Origin: Oxyruncus cristatus
Taxonomy: Eukaryota; Chordata; Aves; Passeriformes; Cotingidae
Assembly (NCBI GenBank): GCA_013399855.1
Contig: VXAY01004360.1
Span: 306,319 to 370,318 of the forward strand
Direction: 5' to 3'
DNA: 64,000 nt
In this document: positions 50,456 to 60,897 of the stretch, piece after piece
Numbering within the stretch: position 1 is the stretch's first letter
How the letters are laid out: every line of letters starts with the position of its first letter
The notes under the pieces: model-generated
Seen by the model: only the letters and a program-made list of their open reading frames with translations
Databases searched by the model: none
Told to the model about the DNA's origin: nothing
Made by a program: the position numbers and the translations under genes

Positions 50456-50587
50456 CTGTTGTCATCTCAACCCATGAGTTCTCTGCCTTTTACTCCTTCT
50501 ATTCCCTCCCTTATCCTGCTGGTGGGTGAGTGACCAAGCGGCTGTGTGGTGCTTGGTTGCTGGGTGGGGTTAAACCACAACACCCAG

Positions 50588-51000
50588 AGAGATCTCATTT
50601 CAGCCCTCCCAGGGCTTCTCCACCCTGTCCATGGCCCAGGACCCCATGACAATCCCCTCAAGGGCTGTTAGTTCCTGCAGAAGGATTGACCTCCAGTTCT
50701 CCTCAGTCCTGCCCTGCCTGGCCATGGACATCAGCCCATTCCCAAATATAACAAGGCAGTAAAAGCTCAATGCCAAGTTTCACACCTCATTTGGCTTGTC
50801 CTGACCAGCACATTCAGACTCTGGCTCTCATGCTCCTCTTCCTCCTGACTGAGCATCTGCACCATCTCAAATGCTAGATTCACAGGACGTGGTGCACCAG
50901 CTCTTGAATGTAACTTGCTCAGAAACTGTTCTGACTACACCATCAGTATTTTTATACTGCTTGGTATCTGAAAAGTTATCACAATGTGAGTAACAGGAGC
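50588..51000. other. Unique non-coding sequence
   Basis: This short stretch between the solo LTR and the candidate element at 51.0 kb is moderately GC-rich near 50.6 kb. Nothing was recognised. Confidence 0.45.
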
Positions 51001-51220
51001 TTTCACACCTCCCAGATGACAAGCTGCTGAGATAACCCCATTCCAAATAATTGTCATATTAACATATGCATAAATCCAGTGAGGCTCCAAGGATTTAGAT
51101 TTAAATACTCAGAAGCTTGAAAATTGTGTGCTTCAACACACACGTAGGCCTGGGAATCACGTAGGCTGTTTTAAAGCGCTACAGATAACAGAGCTCAATT
51201 CTCAATAAGGCAACCAAAAC
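51001..51220. promoter_or_regulatory. Candidate conserved non-coding element
   Basis: This repeat-free block holds densely packed homeodomain/POU-like words: CCAAATAATTGTCATATT near 51044, ATATGCATAAATCC near 51065 (POU-like) and GATTTAGATTTAAATAC near 51092. The texture resembles vertebrate developmental enhancers. There is no direct evidence of function, and conservation was not tested. Confidence 0.25.
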
Positions 51221-54200
51221 TTCAGTATCACAAATTAGTCGTCTTGTCTATTATCGGATCATCTCCAAAGAAAATCAGAAAGTTGATGGGGTGTTTTTAT
51301 TACATGTCTTTTTGTCTGCTTTCTTATTATTTTTAAATTTCACCATCAGTCAGGCTACCAACACTGGTGCAGGGCTCAGAGCTGCAGCTCTGCTAGGCAG
51401 CTTCTCAGCCCAACTTGCAAGGAGCTGAGCAGTCTGGACATCTCCAGACTGTGCCAGTCAGTTCCAGGTGCAGAAGACAGCCCTGGGCATCTTTAATTTG
51501 CAAGAAAAGCTGTAGTCCTCGCGGCCTCATTGACCCATCTGCCATCAGCAAGATTTTCCCCAGGCTGAGCAAGGCAGGATTTCACCCAGGGGACATCCCA
51601 CAGCTGTGACAAAGCCTCCCACACTCAGCTTTCTTGGGATACGTCTGTTTTCTGCTGGCAGGATGTCAGTGCCAGCAGCACTGCTCCCAACCGCAAGTAG
51701 CCCTGACCTCACTGAACAGGTACCGGGGCCGAGCGCAGCAGGCAACTTGTGCTGGAGGCTTTCATCTTAGGCTTTGAAGAACAAACAAAAGACAGGGGAA
51801 CAGAAAGTCTTGAAACTTCTCCATGAAACAGGATATGTAGCTTAAGACTTATCTCTCCCTGTGAGGCAAGATGTTGACTTGTACATTGAATGCAAAGAGG
51901 GTTAGGGACAGCAGTGGTTTGTAGAGACATTGGCCACATTCCCAGTGGTCAAACCACAGGTATTTCTTTAATTCATTAAAACTTACTTACAACTCTACTT
52001 AAGTGAATACATAAATAATATACAGAACATACTCTGGGCTTTGAGCCACAGATATTTTTTCCAGCCAGGAACAGTTGAGACTTTCTTCAGCTCCACTGAT
52101 AAAATATGAATCATAACCAAGCAGGAAGAAATACCTACCTGGCTTTTTTTCAGGTCTGCAACTATAAAAATAAATGTTTTCTTCCACCTCTGCAAAATCT
52201 AAACTTTATACAAAAATCTTTACAAAGCAACTGAGTGATACTTGTTTTTAAAACTTCATGAAATGATTGAGTTTTCATAAATACTAAGCACAAGGCATGA
52301 AAGTAATGTTTTATTATAATGTTTTGTATAAGGTGAAATCCTTGGTTTAAAGTGCTACCATATCCCCAAGCATTCTTCAGCTTCAGGCCAGTAATAATTG
52401 CTCCACACATCTTACCCTCCATACATTTCCTTCCTGGACTACAGCACAGCAGCATCCCTGGGCAGATTGCACAGAGCAGGGCCAGCTGCAACCTGTCTTC
52501 ATCTTGCACATAATTTTTCAATTTCATTCAGCCCTCCAGTGTGGCATACAATGGAATACCCAGACTGTTGTACCGTTTCTGTGTCATGACAGACCCAGTC
52601 ATTGACTGAGCCTGAAGATGCCTAACACTGCCTGTGGTACTGGTCAGGCAGAGGTGGAAAGCCTTTCAACTCCTCTCTGACCTTTCTTCCATCCTCACAA
52701 AAGCCCAGAAAAGTGTCATGTCCAAAAAGGCTGATGGACAGTCATGTTGCTTCCCCAATCACAATTAACAAAAAGCAGCTTCTGCCATTCTCCAGGCATG
52801 AACTGTTCTTTAGCCATCTAAAACTGGGGTGTTAATCTAGTTAATCCTACCTTCATCTACAGTCAGCAGATACAGCATTAAAAGCATCTCAAAAGGACAT
52901 TTCTTCCCTCATATGTTAGACATGCTATTTTAGCACAGGATCAGTTGCTCTCTGGAGGACGTTTTTGTCTTCATTGATTAAAAATGCAGATAAGTAGCAA
53001 AGACTAAGTGCTTAAATTTTAGAGGGCTAAAGCTAAGTAACTCCTACCCTTGATTGCATATTTTGTTACCTCAGGGAAGAAGCAGAGAAGGATCCCTATA
53101 AAAGGACAGATTAAAACTCTCAGGTACAATTAAAAAAAAAAAAAAAAAAGCAAAATTGCAAGGATAAATTTGTTTGATGCTGTCCTTTCTGAGCCAAGAG
53201 CAAATAAAAGCCAGCCTCGACTTTCATGAGAAGCTCAACTTGCAGTCCAATTTGCAGCCCAAGCTAAGCACCCAACTTCCTTGGACATTTCTGATCTCTG
53301 CATCAGAGAGGTCTGCAGAGTTCACTGAAAGCCCATCCCAGGGCTGCTCCATATTGTCTGGGGCTTTGTGTTCTATTTTCCCAACAGAGAATGCAATGGC
53401 AGTTTGGATCTATGATTTGCAGCTTTGCTCTGTGGTGAACTAACCCAATCATGAGCATAGCTAGGTTGTACCAGGTGGGGATTGAGCAAGTCCAGGCCCT
53501 CTGATTGTATCACAAACCCTGGAAGGAAAGTCTGAGAGGTCGGTAATTACATCAGAATCCCTGGGGTGATTTACAGCCAAGGTAACAACATCTTTCTCTC
53601 ATTCCATTATTTTTATGGCAATCATAGACAACTTCTTACATTAATGCTTAAAAAAAGAATTGGAAAAGCAATCCTGTGATGTAGGAAAGGCTTTTAAGTT
53701 GACGTGGACTGTTTGTCACAAGCTGGTATGAGAGCAGTGAAATGGGAGAAGTGTGACAGAGATTACTGCAAGTCTTATTGCAAGAGCCCTCTACCGTATC
53801 TACTGGGATTGCCATAGCCACTTCCTTGTTCATATTCTGGCTTTGATGATGTGGCTTTTCATGCATGGATGATGATTTGTAAGAACAAAATCACTTTTTA
53901 GAGCTATTTTGAGGAATCTGGTCAGATGCTCCTATTCCAGGAGGATACTGATCCTGTGCCAACAATCCCTACAGGTCTTTCAGTCCTAGAAAGCAATTCT
54001 GCACTGCAAAATTAGGACTTTGGCAATAGCCACAAAAACTATTGTTCATGTAGGATATTTGCTAGGAGGACAGGTCAAGCCTCTTCACTTAGGTGAGGAA
54101 TTAAAAGTCTGGATCAAGCCTGTGATGGATTCTCCCTCTCTTTCCCCTTAGGACCACGAGAACCCTTGGCAATCTCTCTGCAAAAGGTGGACACCAGAGC

Positions 54201-54934
54201 AGGGATATCTGGGATTCCTGCAGCAGGGCCAAGGTGTTCTTTGCCTTTTCATCCCTGTCAGGAGGCAAACATAAATGGGACATGACAGTAGAATCATTTG
54301 CAGTAGGATCTTTGGTGTTTGAATCAGTATAGAAAATGCACAGAAAATAAAAATTAGCAGGAGAAAGAGGGACCACCGTTGGGAGTAAGAGATCTACTTC
54401 CTGCTCTTTTATTGTTCCCTAATACCACATAAGCCTTATACTTTACAGCCGGAATTCTGGGGTAGCCTTTTCAAAGTGCTACTTTTCAATTTTACTGAGT
54501 GTTTCTATATTATACAACGAGGAGCAAATGTTTATATATACAAGAACAGGTTAATTTCAACTATACCTTCACTCATTGCATGCCTTCCTTGCCTGCTGCA
54601 TTCCTGTTCCACTGTCTGTCCATTACCTGGGGAAAAAAATAGTTTATCTCTCGGTCTCACTGAAGATATGTTTCCCCATGCATGAAACATGCACTGTGGT
54701 GAGGACCCATGTGAAGAAAAGCCATGAGCTGCCCAGTGGCAGTCACAGCTGGGTCCAGCCACTTCTGAAACCAGTATGGGTGGCCACTGCACACCAGAGC
54801 TCCAGCCAGGCAGGCAGAGGATTCCACAGTAACCCAGTTCAGACATATTTCAGGAAGACCAGCAGCCATTGCAGTGGGAGTTATGCAGAGAACACTTTTA
54901 GGGAAACAAATGAAGAGAGAGATAATTGTGGAGA
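51221..54934. other. Unique non-coding sequence
   Basis: No gene or dispersed repeat was recognised. An 18-base A run lies at 53132-53149. Short open frames on both strands have no motif. Confidence 0.4.
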
Positions 54935-55456
54935 CATGGAGCTGGGGAAACACTCTTGGAAGAAAGTTATACCCATGTTATAAGGAAGCACCCTGTAGAC
55001 ATGGGCAACCCAGACCACGCAGGGACACCCCTGTGGGACTGTGGCTGTGGCTGATTAACACCAGGGAAAGGACAAGTCTGAGGGACTGTGGCCATAAGGC
55101 AAAACAGTAAGAAGCATGAAGAAGAGTGGAAAAGCAGTAAAAATGACAGATGGAATACCACTGAGAAGCATGGTAAAGCAGCAGCCTAAAACCACTACAT
55201 GTTCAGTCCCAATCTCTGGGACTACTCAGTGTAACCCACATCAAAAACAGGAGGAGGCGAGACTAGGAAGGAGAGAGAAAAGGTGTTTAGCTGAAGTTGT
55301 GCCTGGGAAAGAATCAAGAAAGCTGTTTATCCAAGTGTTTGCTTAATTGCTCATGGTTTCTTATTCTCAATATCCAAATCAATGATTTGAAGTTTCTGTT
55401 AATTGGCAATAAACTAAAGTAAGTAGAAATTCCCTGATCTGAGGCTGTTTTGCCAG
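54935..55456 (+). mobile_element. Degraded ERVL-type LTR fragment
   Basis: The order of words fits an avian ERV LTR family different from the other three. A G-rich lead (GAGCTGGGGAAACAC) is followed by two or three approximate repeats of GGGCAACCCA-ACGCAGGGACACC and GGGACTGTGGC. Then come AAAAGGTGTTT, TTGGCAATAAACTAAAGTAA and CTGAGGCTGTTTTGCC, the last two resembling the polyadenylation and R/U5 part of that LTR. Spacing and many positions are altered, so the insertion is old. Neither end with TG or CA could be located. The DNA after 55456 could include the rest of U5 but no longer matches. Confidence 0.45.
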
Positions 55457-57284
55457 TAGCACCATACACATGGCATTTTCTTTCTTTACCTCTTTCACCT
55501 TTTGTAAATAATCTTGCAGACACTGACTGGTGACACCTGAGGACCAATGTTTCCACAGATCCACCTCTATTATGCCATCTCTTGCATCTCATCACTTCAC
55601 CCACATTTACTCTTTGTTCTGCCTGACCTGATCGGCTCCGCCTTGTGAGAGCCTGCACTTCCAGTTAACAGAAGACAAAGTCACAGGAGTAAGCCGGTGA
55701 GAAAAGAGCACCTGGACATACTCAACAAAAGATGTCAGCCTCATCTTTGTGCCCATCTTGTGAACCTGGCCAGCTCCAACAAAGGACAGTGGGACTAAGG
55801 GCAGCTTCTGGCTTCCCGTGTAATGACTGACAAGCTATTGTAGCTCAGGAGAAAATCAGCATGATGCTTTCTGCTGAATTGAGGTATAACTTTCAAGTAT
55901 TAAATGCAAATAGGAAGGAATTGGTTTGCAATATTCTCGTTGCCTATGGCATTTCTTCTTACATTATTCACAAATGATTTCAGTATACTAGACTCCTGCA
56001 GACCCTAAGGAACTCCTGAACATCATTTTGGCTCTTCTGCTGCAGAAGTATTTGATAGCTTTACCCTGAATGTGCTTGAATGTTCAAACATGCTCCTTAT
56101 TTCCAATTTGAATTTGTCTGCCTGTTCCTTTTGTTGCAGCTCACCTACCACTCTGTTCAGAAACTGGGGAAAAAATTTTGCATGGTGTAAAGTGCAGCAT
56201 GGTCTTCCTGCTGTTTAGCCAGAGAAAGGCACTACATTGCACTGTTGTTATTCAGACAAGAGACAGAACAAGCAAGAAGCAGTGGATTGGAATAAAGGAC
56301 AACCAGTGGGTTTCACTACTGTGCAGAAGGCCAGCATAAGTCTTACATATTAATTACATGCTAGTTGAGATAGAGTCTGAACTCTGTTTGGCATCGAGGT
56401 GGTGTACAACTTTGTACTGGCTTTTACGTTTCACTGTGAGTTTCAGCCTTACAGTCTCTGCCCTTGAAAAGAGCAACCCCTTCCCTGTGAAAGGCCATGG
56501 GTTCCCCCTGCCTGGTGAGAGTGGTGGGTGCCGAGCCCTGAAGGGATCCGCATGGAAAGCTAGGGAATGAAGAACAGAGCTGCTGAGTCCAGTAGTGAGA
56601 TCTGCTGAAAGATGTGAGCAGCCTGAGGGTAAGGAGACGCTGAGAGAGACAAGAAAACTCCTAGGGAGTGGTCGAGCTAAACTAACAAAATTCTTTCCCA
56701 TGCACATGCCTAATACTTAAAATAATAAAAACACCTTTTGGGGACTACTGTGCCATGGGAAAGCCAAACAAAATCTGTTTGGGATTTACTTTAGTCAGCA
56801 GCTCAGGAATATCAGAGACCCTGCTACATGAACTGGAGATTTAAATATTACAAAATTCCAGAGAGTGTGATAAAGATGGACTTTTATTTGCCAAGAAGGG
56901 ATGTGCTTGTGCAATGCTTTTAGCAACAGTGCATTTACCCTCACCTGTGGAGTGGTGCTTTTCCCAGAATTGGTGGGATTGCCTCCTTTCCTGAGCCCTT
57001 CAGCCCAGTGCCAAGCCCTTTAGTAATAACTTTGCCATAAAGTAAAGAGCTCAGCAATGGCCCAGCCCAATCTCTCGATGCAGAGTAATGCTGTGACATT
57101 TAAACACACAGTTAAGTAAAGCAGCTTCTAAATTTTGCATTAAATTTTGCTTCTAAATTTTGGTGGGCTTTCTCTGGGCTGTCTGTCCCTACTTCTTGCC
57201 GTACTTCAGTCAAAGCTGGACTTCACAAATGCAACGGCTGCCACAGGCAGCAGCTCCAGCTCTGGGGTGGGCTGCACAGGTTGG
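55457..57284. other. Unique non-coding sequence
   Basis: No gene or further repeat was recognised, apart from the possible continuation of the LTR fragment on the left. Purine-rich and pyrimidine-rich patches occur but have no clear meaning. Confidence 0.4.
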
Positions 57285-58022
57285 TCAGCTCTGAATAGTA
57301 GTAGCTGTTCCTGCAGCAATGGACAGACAAAAAGACCGTGGTGAATAGAATGGCTTCAAGCTGAAAACGCCAGTGTGGTTTCCCGCAGTCAGTGAGGAAG
57401 GGTGCTTATCAGAAAGGCGCTTTGTGGAGAAAATGTGTTCTTCAGTATGTTTCCCTGGTTTTGGCCTAGGAATGGATTTTTCCCTAATGGTAAGAATCAG
57501 GGAGATGTCTCCAGGCATTTCCTTTTTCTTAATGCAAACATACTCTGGTTCGTTGAAAGACACTGTGTTTTTGCTGATTGTGACTTAGGTGGTAGGTGTG
57601 GAGACATCCCTGTGGAGTCAAGCAGTGGGACTGGAGACTCTGGTCACTGCCTGCACTTTGAACAGGATAAATTCTTGAGGCTGAATGTGCTGGGGGCAGA
57701 CATCTTGGTTCACCTTGCGTGCTACTTGTCCTTTTTCTTTGCGGAATGCTGCAAACACTGCAAGATAAAATTTGGGTCTGCCTTCACCCGTGGGAACAGA
57801 ATCAGACACGATGGGGAACATGATGCAGGGACATCTGAAACCACCAACTCAAATTCAGTTCAGTGTAAACATTGCTGGACTGCTTCCAGACTTGTTATAG
57901 GACATCTGTCTACTGCTGCAAATGGCCAGGCTTGGTCTCTCACAGCTCAGGAATCCTTCCATCATGGGGAAGGCAGCCTGCAAAGACATGTGCAACCACT
58001 CAAATGTGGATCAACTGGATGA
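57285..58022. other. Long open region in one codon register on both strands; possible decayed gene
   Basis: The plus strand has the longest open frame of the window, 206 codons from a GTG at 57402 to 58022; the first ATG is codon 16. By a rough estimate, a frame this long is unlikely in 64 kb of random sequence with this composition. The minus strand, in the same codon register, is open at 57821-57618 (ATG start, containing KFYLAVFAAFRKEKGQVARK) and 57563-57285 (containing GDISLILTIREKSIPRPKPG), with only two stops between. Either strand could be the trace of a former gene, and openness on the other would follow from the shared register. I recognise no domain in either product. No splice sites, promoter or poly-A tail were identified. 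It could also be chance in locally GC-richer DNA. Confidence 0.25.
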
Positions 58023-60197
58023 GGACATGTCGGGAGGCGAAGAACAATAGCAGTATTCAGTCGTGACCAACATGGTTTGAAAGCACTCAACTAGAGATGG
58101 AAGAGACTTACTACACGTGTGTTCCCAGATATTCAGGGCCCTAAGAAGAATCCAGGCCATAGCTTGATGATGTTGTACATCCAGCTTTAGTGCCCTTATT
58201 AGATCAAAAATGCTGCATCTTCACACCACAGAGGTGTGGTTTTTTTAAAAAAAGTGAAGTAGCAGTAAGTGCTCTATCTACTATCCAGTCTACTGTAACA
58301 GTAGTTTTACAGACACATGGCACAGCAGTTTCTCTCCTCAGGTGCCATGTGAAAGCAAGATATAAAGAATCTCGAGAAGAAGACTGCAGGGGGGGGAATA
58401 GCTGAACTGACAGTGCATAACACCATGTTTACAAAGTAAGCAAACTGGGGAGACAAAAGCAAACCTTCTCTCAAATCTTTAGTTAAAAGAGCCTCGTGTA
58501 CAGCATACAGCTATTAGCACCAGCACAGCACAGATGAGACAGAGAGATTTTAAACTGACATTCCTTTAAAGAGCTTGCCATGTGCTGCTACAGAATTAGC
58601 TGTCTCTTAAAATCCTGGTTTAGGAACAAACACTGTTTACTGGATTACCAGCAGGCAAAAGCCTGTCCCTAGATTTATTTCCAGTAGTCACATCAACAAG
58701 CTGATTTGCAGCATCTGAGAACCACTGTCAGTGGCGGACTGAACCTGCATCCCCAATGGCCATCAACTACAAAACAGATGTAGAGACCCTGCCTAGGGGT
58801 CACTAGAAGATCACTTCTCCTGAACACGCTTTCTGAAGCAAGCACAGTGGGATCTTTGTGAAGCAATTCAGTGCAAAAGGATGAGAGCTGCCTTGGATAC
58901 CTGCATCTTGCCTTACACAGGTGATGTTGTATGTTTTTCTGCATGTAGAAGAAAAAAACCATAAGTAACTCTGCTGCATGTGGACCCTGCAATAGTTAGA
59001 GGTCCATGAACACTATAAAAACTGGGTTCTCTAATGCATCCTGCTAACCAGATCTCCACATCACTGTTCCTTCTGTTACATCAATGTGCTACAGAGACAT
59101 GAAGGCTGTGCCTTGAATTACTTGCTCAATAAAGTTGACTGTTTAGCTTCTTCTTAAACAAAGATGAACCAATTTTACCTCTGCTGAAGCCAGCTCTGCC
59201 ACTAAGTGGGGCATGAGAACCGCACACATGCACATACTGATGCACTTACACTTGGTGAACCCTGAAGTGAGAAGTTGTCCTCAGTGCCATTTTGCCTTCC
59301 TTGGTCTCACTTTTTTTTTCCCCCATAAAAGCCATGTGGTGCTATCCAGAACTACTACCTCGTGGTAAATAAGCAGGCTGCTTCAATGTGGATAGGGGCT
59401 CTGGGGACACCTGAGTCATGTTTTGATGCTGGTTTTGCGGGTGGTAAGCTGTCCTTGCAGGGAAATAGAAAGGGGCTTGAGAAAGGCAGGAGGCTGTTTC
59501 ATGGAGTTAGGTCAGACAGTGTTCCAACTGTCCCAGGTGTTAACTCTCCACAGGAGGGCCTGGCCAAGGATGTCTGGGTGCCCTGGCCTAAAAGGCTGTA
59601 GGAAATGACACTTTAGACATTCAACGTTTAGGCCATTCATCTCCAGAGACATGGAAAATTCACTCTTGGATCAGAACATATCTTTGGTTTGTTTTATTGG
59701 CAAAACACCCTGGAAATGAACCTCCTAGCTCTCACACAAAGGTCCAGAGTGCTTTGGTTTCAAAGGGGTGGGCGAAGGCAGTGGGGCGAGGGGTGGGGGG
59801 ATTATGCCTGGCTGTTGTTCTGTTGAAAGTCGGTTTGTTTCTGTCTCATAAAGTATGCAAGAATGTTCCCATGCTCTGCCCGGGCCAGCCCCCAACAGCA
59901 TGCTTTGCACATTAGCAGCTGATGCTGGAATGCGGCGTTCCCAGGGCAACTGGGAGCCCCCCATGGGGCACAGCCAGCCCCCACCATTGTGCAGGCCTGG
60001 CTGACGGCGGCTTTGTTGGATGAGGTAATGCCATGTGTATGCAAACCAAGCCAGGGGCACAAATGGCACTTGGAAACTGTTCCACGACTTCAAAGGGCAG
60101 GCTGCCTGGCTCCCTCGAAGGCTGCTTCACTCCGGCCTGCACCTCCACTGCCGCATTTCACCTCCTGTCCTTCCCTGATGCTACTACGCCAGAGGCA
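58023..60197. other. Unique non-coding sequence with a G-rich run
   Basis: No repeat family or gene was recognised. A G-rich run at 59765-59800 (four G tracts, with one loop of about 10 bases) could form a quadruplex. A run of G occurs near 58.39 kb and a T/C run near 59.31 kb. Confidence 0.4.
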
Positions 60198-60213
60198 GTA
60201 TCCTGGGCTGCAT

Positions 60214-60311
60214 CATATCCTTCATGGCACGGTTTAGTGGGCATGGTGGTATTTGATGGAAGGTTGGACTTGATGATCTCAGATATCTTTTCCATACTTA
60301 ACAGTTCTACG
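60214..60311 (+). mobile_element. CR1-type 3' end nested within the CR1 copy
   Basis: Between GGGCTGCAT (ending 60213) and AAAAGAAGTGTGACCAGCAG (from 60312), which are adjacent in ordinary CR1, lie about 98 bases. They read CATGGCACGGTTTAGTGGGC, then GGTTGGACTTGATGATCTC, and end in AACAGTTCTACG, a decayed ATTCTATG-type tail. That is the 3' end of a different CR1 subfamily in the same orientation. It must have inserted after the host copy, or have been joined to it by template switching. I see no target-site duplication. Confidence 0.65.
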
Positions 60312-60316
60312 AAAAG

Positions 60317-60580
60317 AAGTGTGACCAGCAGATTAGAGAGGTGATTCTCTCTGTCTACTCCCCTCTGGTGAGAGCCCACCTGGAGTACTGTATCCAGCTC
60401 TGGGGCCCCCAACACAAGAAGGACGTGGACCTGTTGAAGCAAGCCCAGAGAATGGCCACTAAGTTGATCACAGGGCTGGAGCACCTCCAATATGAAGACA
60501 GGCTGAAAGAGCTGGAGTTGTTCAGTATGGAGAAGAGAAGGCTCCAGAGAGACCTTTATAGCAACCTTCCAGTACCTTAA
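60317..60580 (+). pseudogene. CR1 ORF2 (reverse transcriptase polyprotein) C-terminal fragment
   Basis: An open stretch of about 87 codons ends at a stop at 60578-60580. It reads like the C-terminus of the CR1 non-LTR retrotransposon ORF2 protein, downstream of the reverse-transcriptase core. Recognisable words are [35 protein letters not shown] and [19 protein letters not shown]. In complete elements ORF2 encodes an endonuclease and a reverse transcriptase that copy the element's RNA at the target site. The endonuclease and the RT catalytic motifs are absent here because the copy is 5'-truncated. Its reading frame remains open, which suggests modest age. It is not expected to be translated or active. 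Confidence 0.88.
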
Positions 60581-60897
60581 GGGGATCATATGAACACTGA
60601 AGAGGGACTTTTTACAAGGGCATGTAGTGATAGAATGAGTGGGAATGGCTTTAAGCTGAAAGAGGGTATGTTCAGGTAATATCTAAGGAAGACCTTTTTT
60701 TTACAATACAGGTGGTGAGAAGTTGGAACAGGTTGCCAAAATAGGTGGCAGATGTCCCATGCCCAGAAACATCCAATATCAGATTGGATGGGGTTCTGTG
60801 CAACCTGATCTAGTTGAAGCTGTCCCTGCAAATTGCAGGGGGGTTGGACTAGATGACCTTTAAGGTTCTTTCCAACCCAAACTATACTATTCTATGA

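Larger units (their letters stand above)
49992..50587 (+). mobile_element. Complete solo ERVL-type LTR with 5-bp target-site duplication
   Basis: The LTR runs from TGTGCTGGG at 49997 to CCACAACA at 50582 (586 bp, TG...CA ends). It is flanked on both sides by the perfect direct repeat CCCAG (49992-49996 and 50583-50587). A 5-bp duplication and this sequence order fit the avian class III (ERVL-like) group. Inside are a TATA-type element (AGTATATGAAG, about 50264-50274), with U3 to its left, and an ATTAAA polyadenylation signal at 50450-50455 followed by a GT/T-rich stretch. The 3' end is GGGGTTAAACCACAACA. No internal sequence is present, so the provirus has recombined down to one LTR. The intact duplication suggests it is the youngest LTR of the window. 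Confidence 0.92.
60198..60897 (+). mobile_element. CR1 LINE 3' portion with ORF2 end and 3' UTR
   Basis: The element enters at GTATCCTGGGCTGCAT, a recognisable point in the last part of CR1 ORF2, and continues through the ORF2 C-terminus. The 3' UTR follows (GGAACAGGTTGCCAAAATAG, GGGGTTCTGTGCAACCTGAT, GGTTGGACTAGATGACCTTT) and the element ends in the tail TACTATTCTATGACTG at about 60897. The orientation is plus. It is 5'-truncated like most CR1 copies and is the longest copy of the window. About 100 bp near its left end do not belong (see the nested element). Confidence 0.93.

Noticed and set aside
54657..54934. Possible start of the degraded LTR further left than 54935
   Set aside because: The words before about 54935 do not follow the LTR family order I recognise, so the boundary was not extended.
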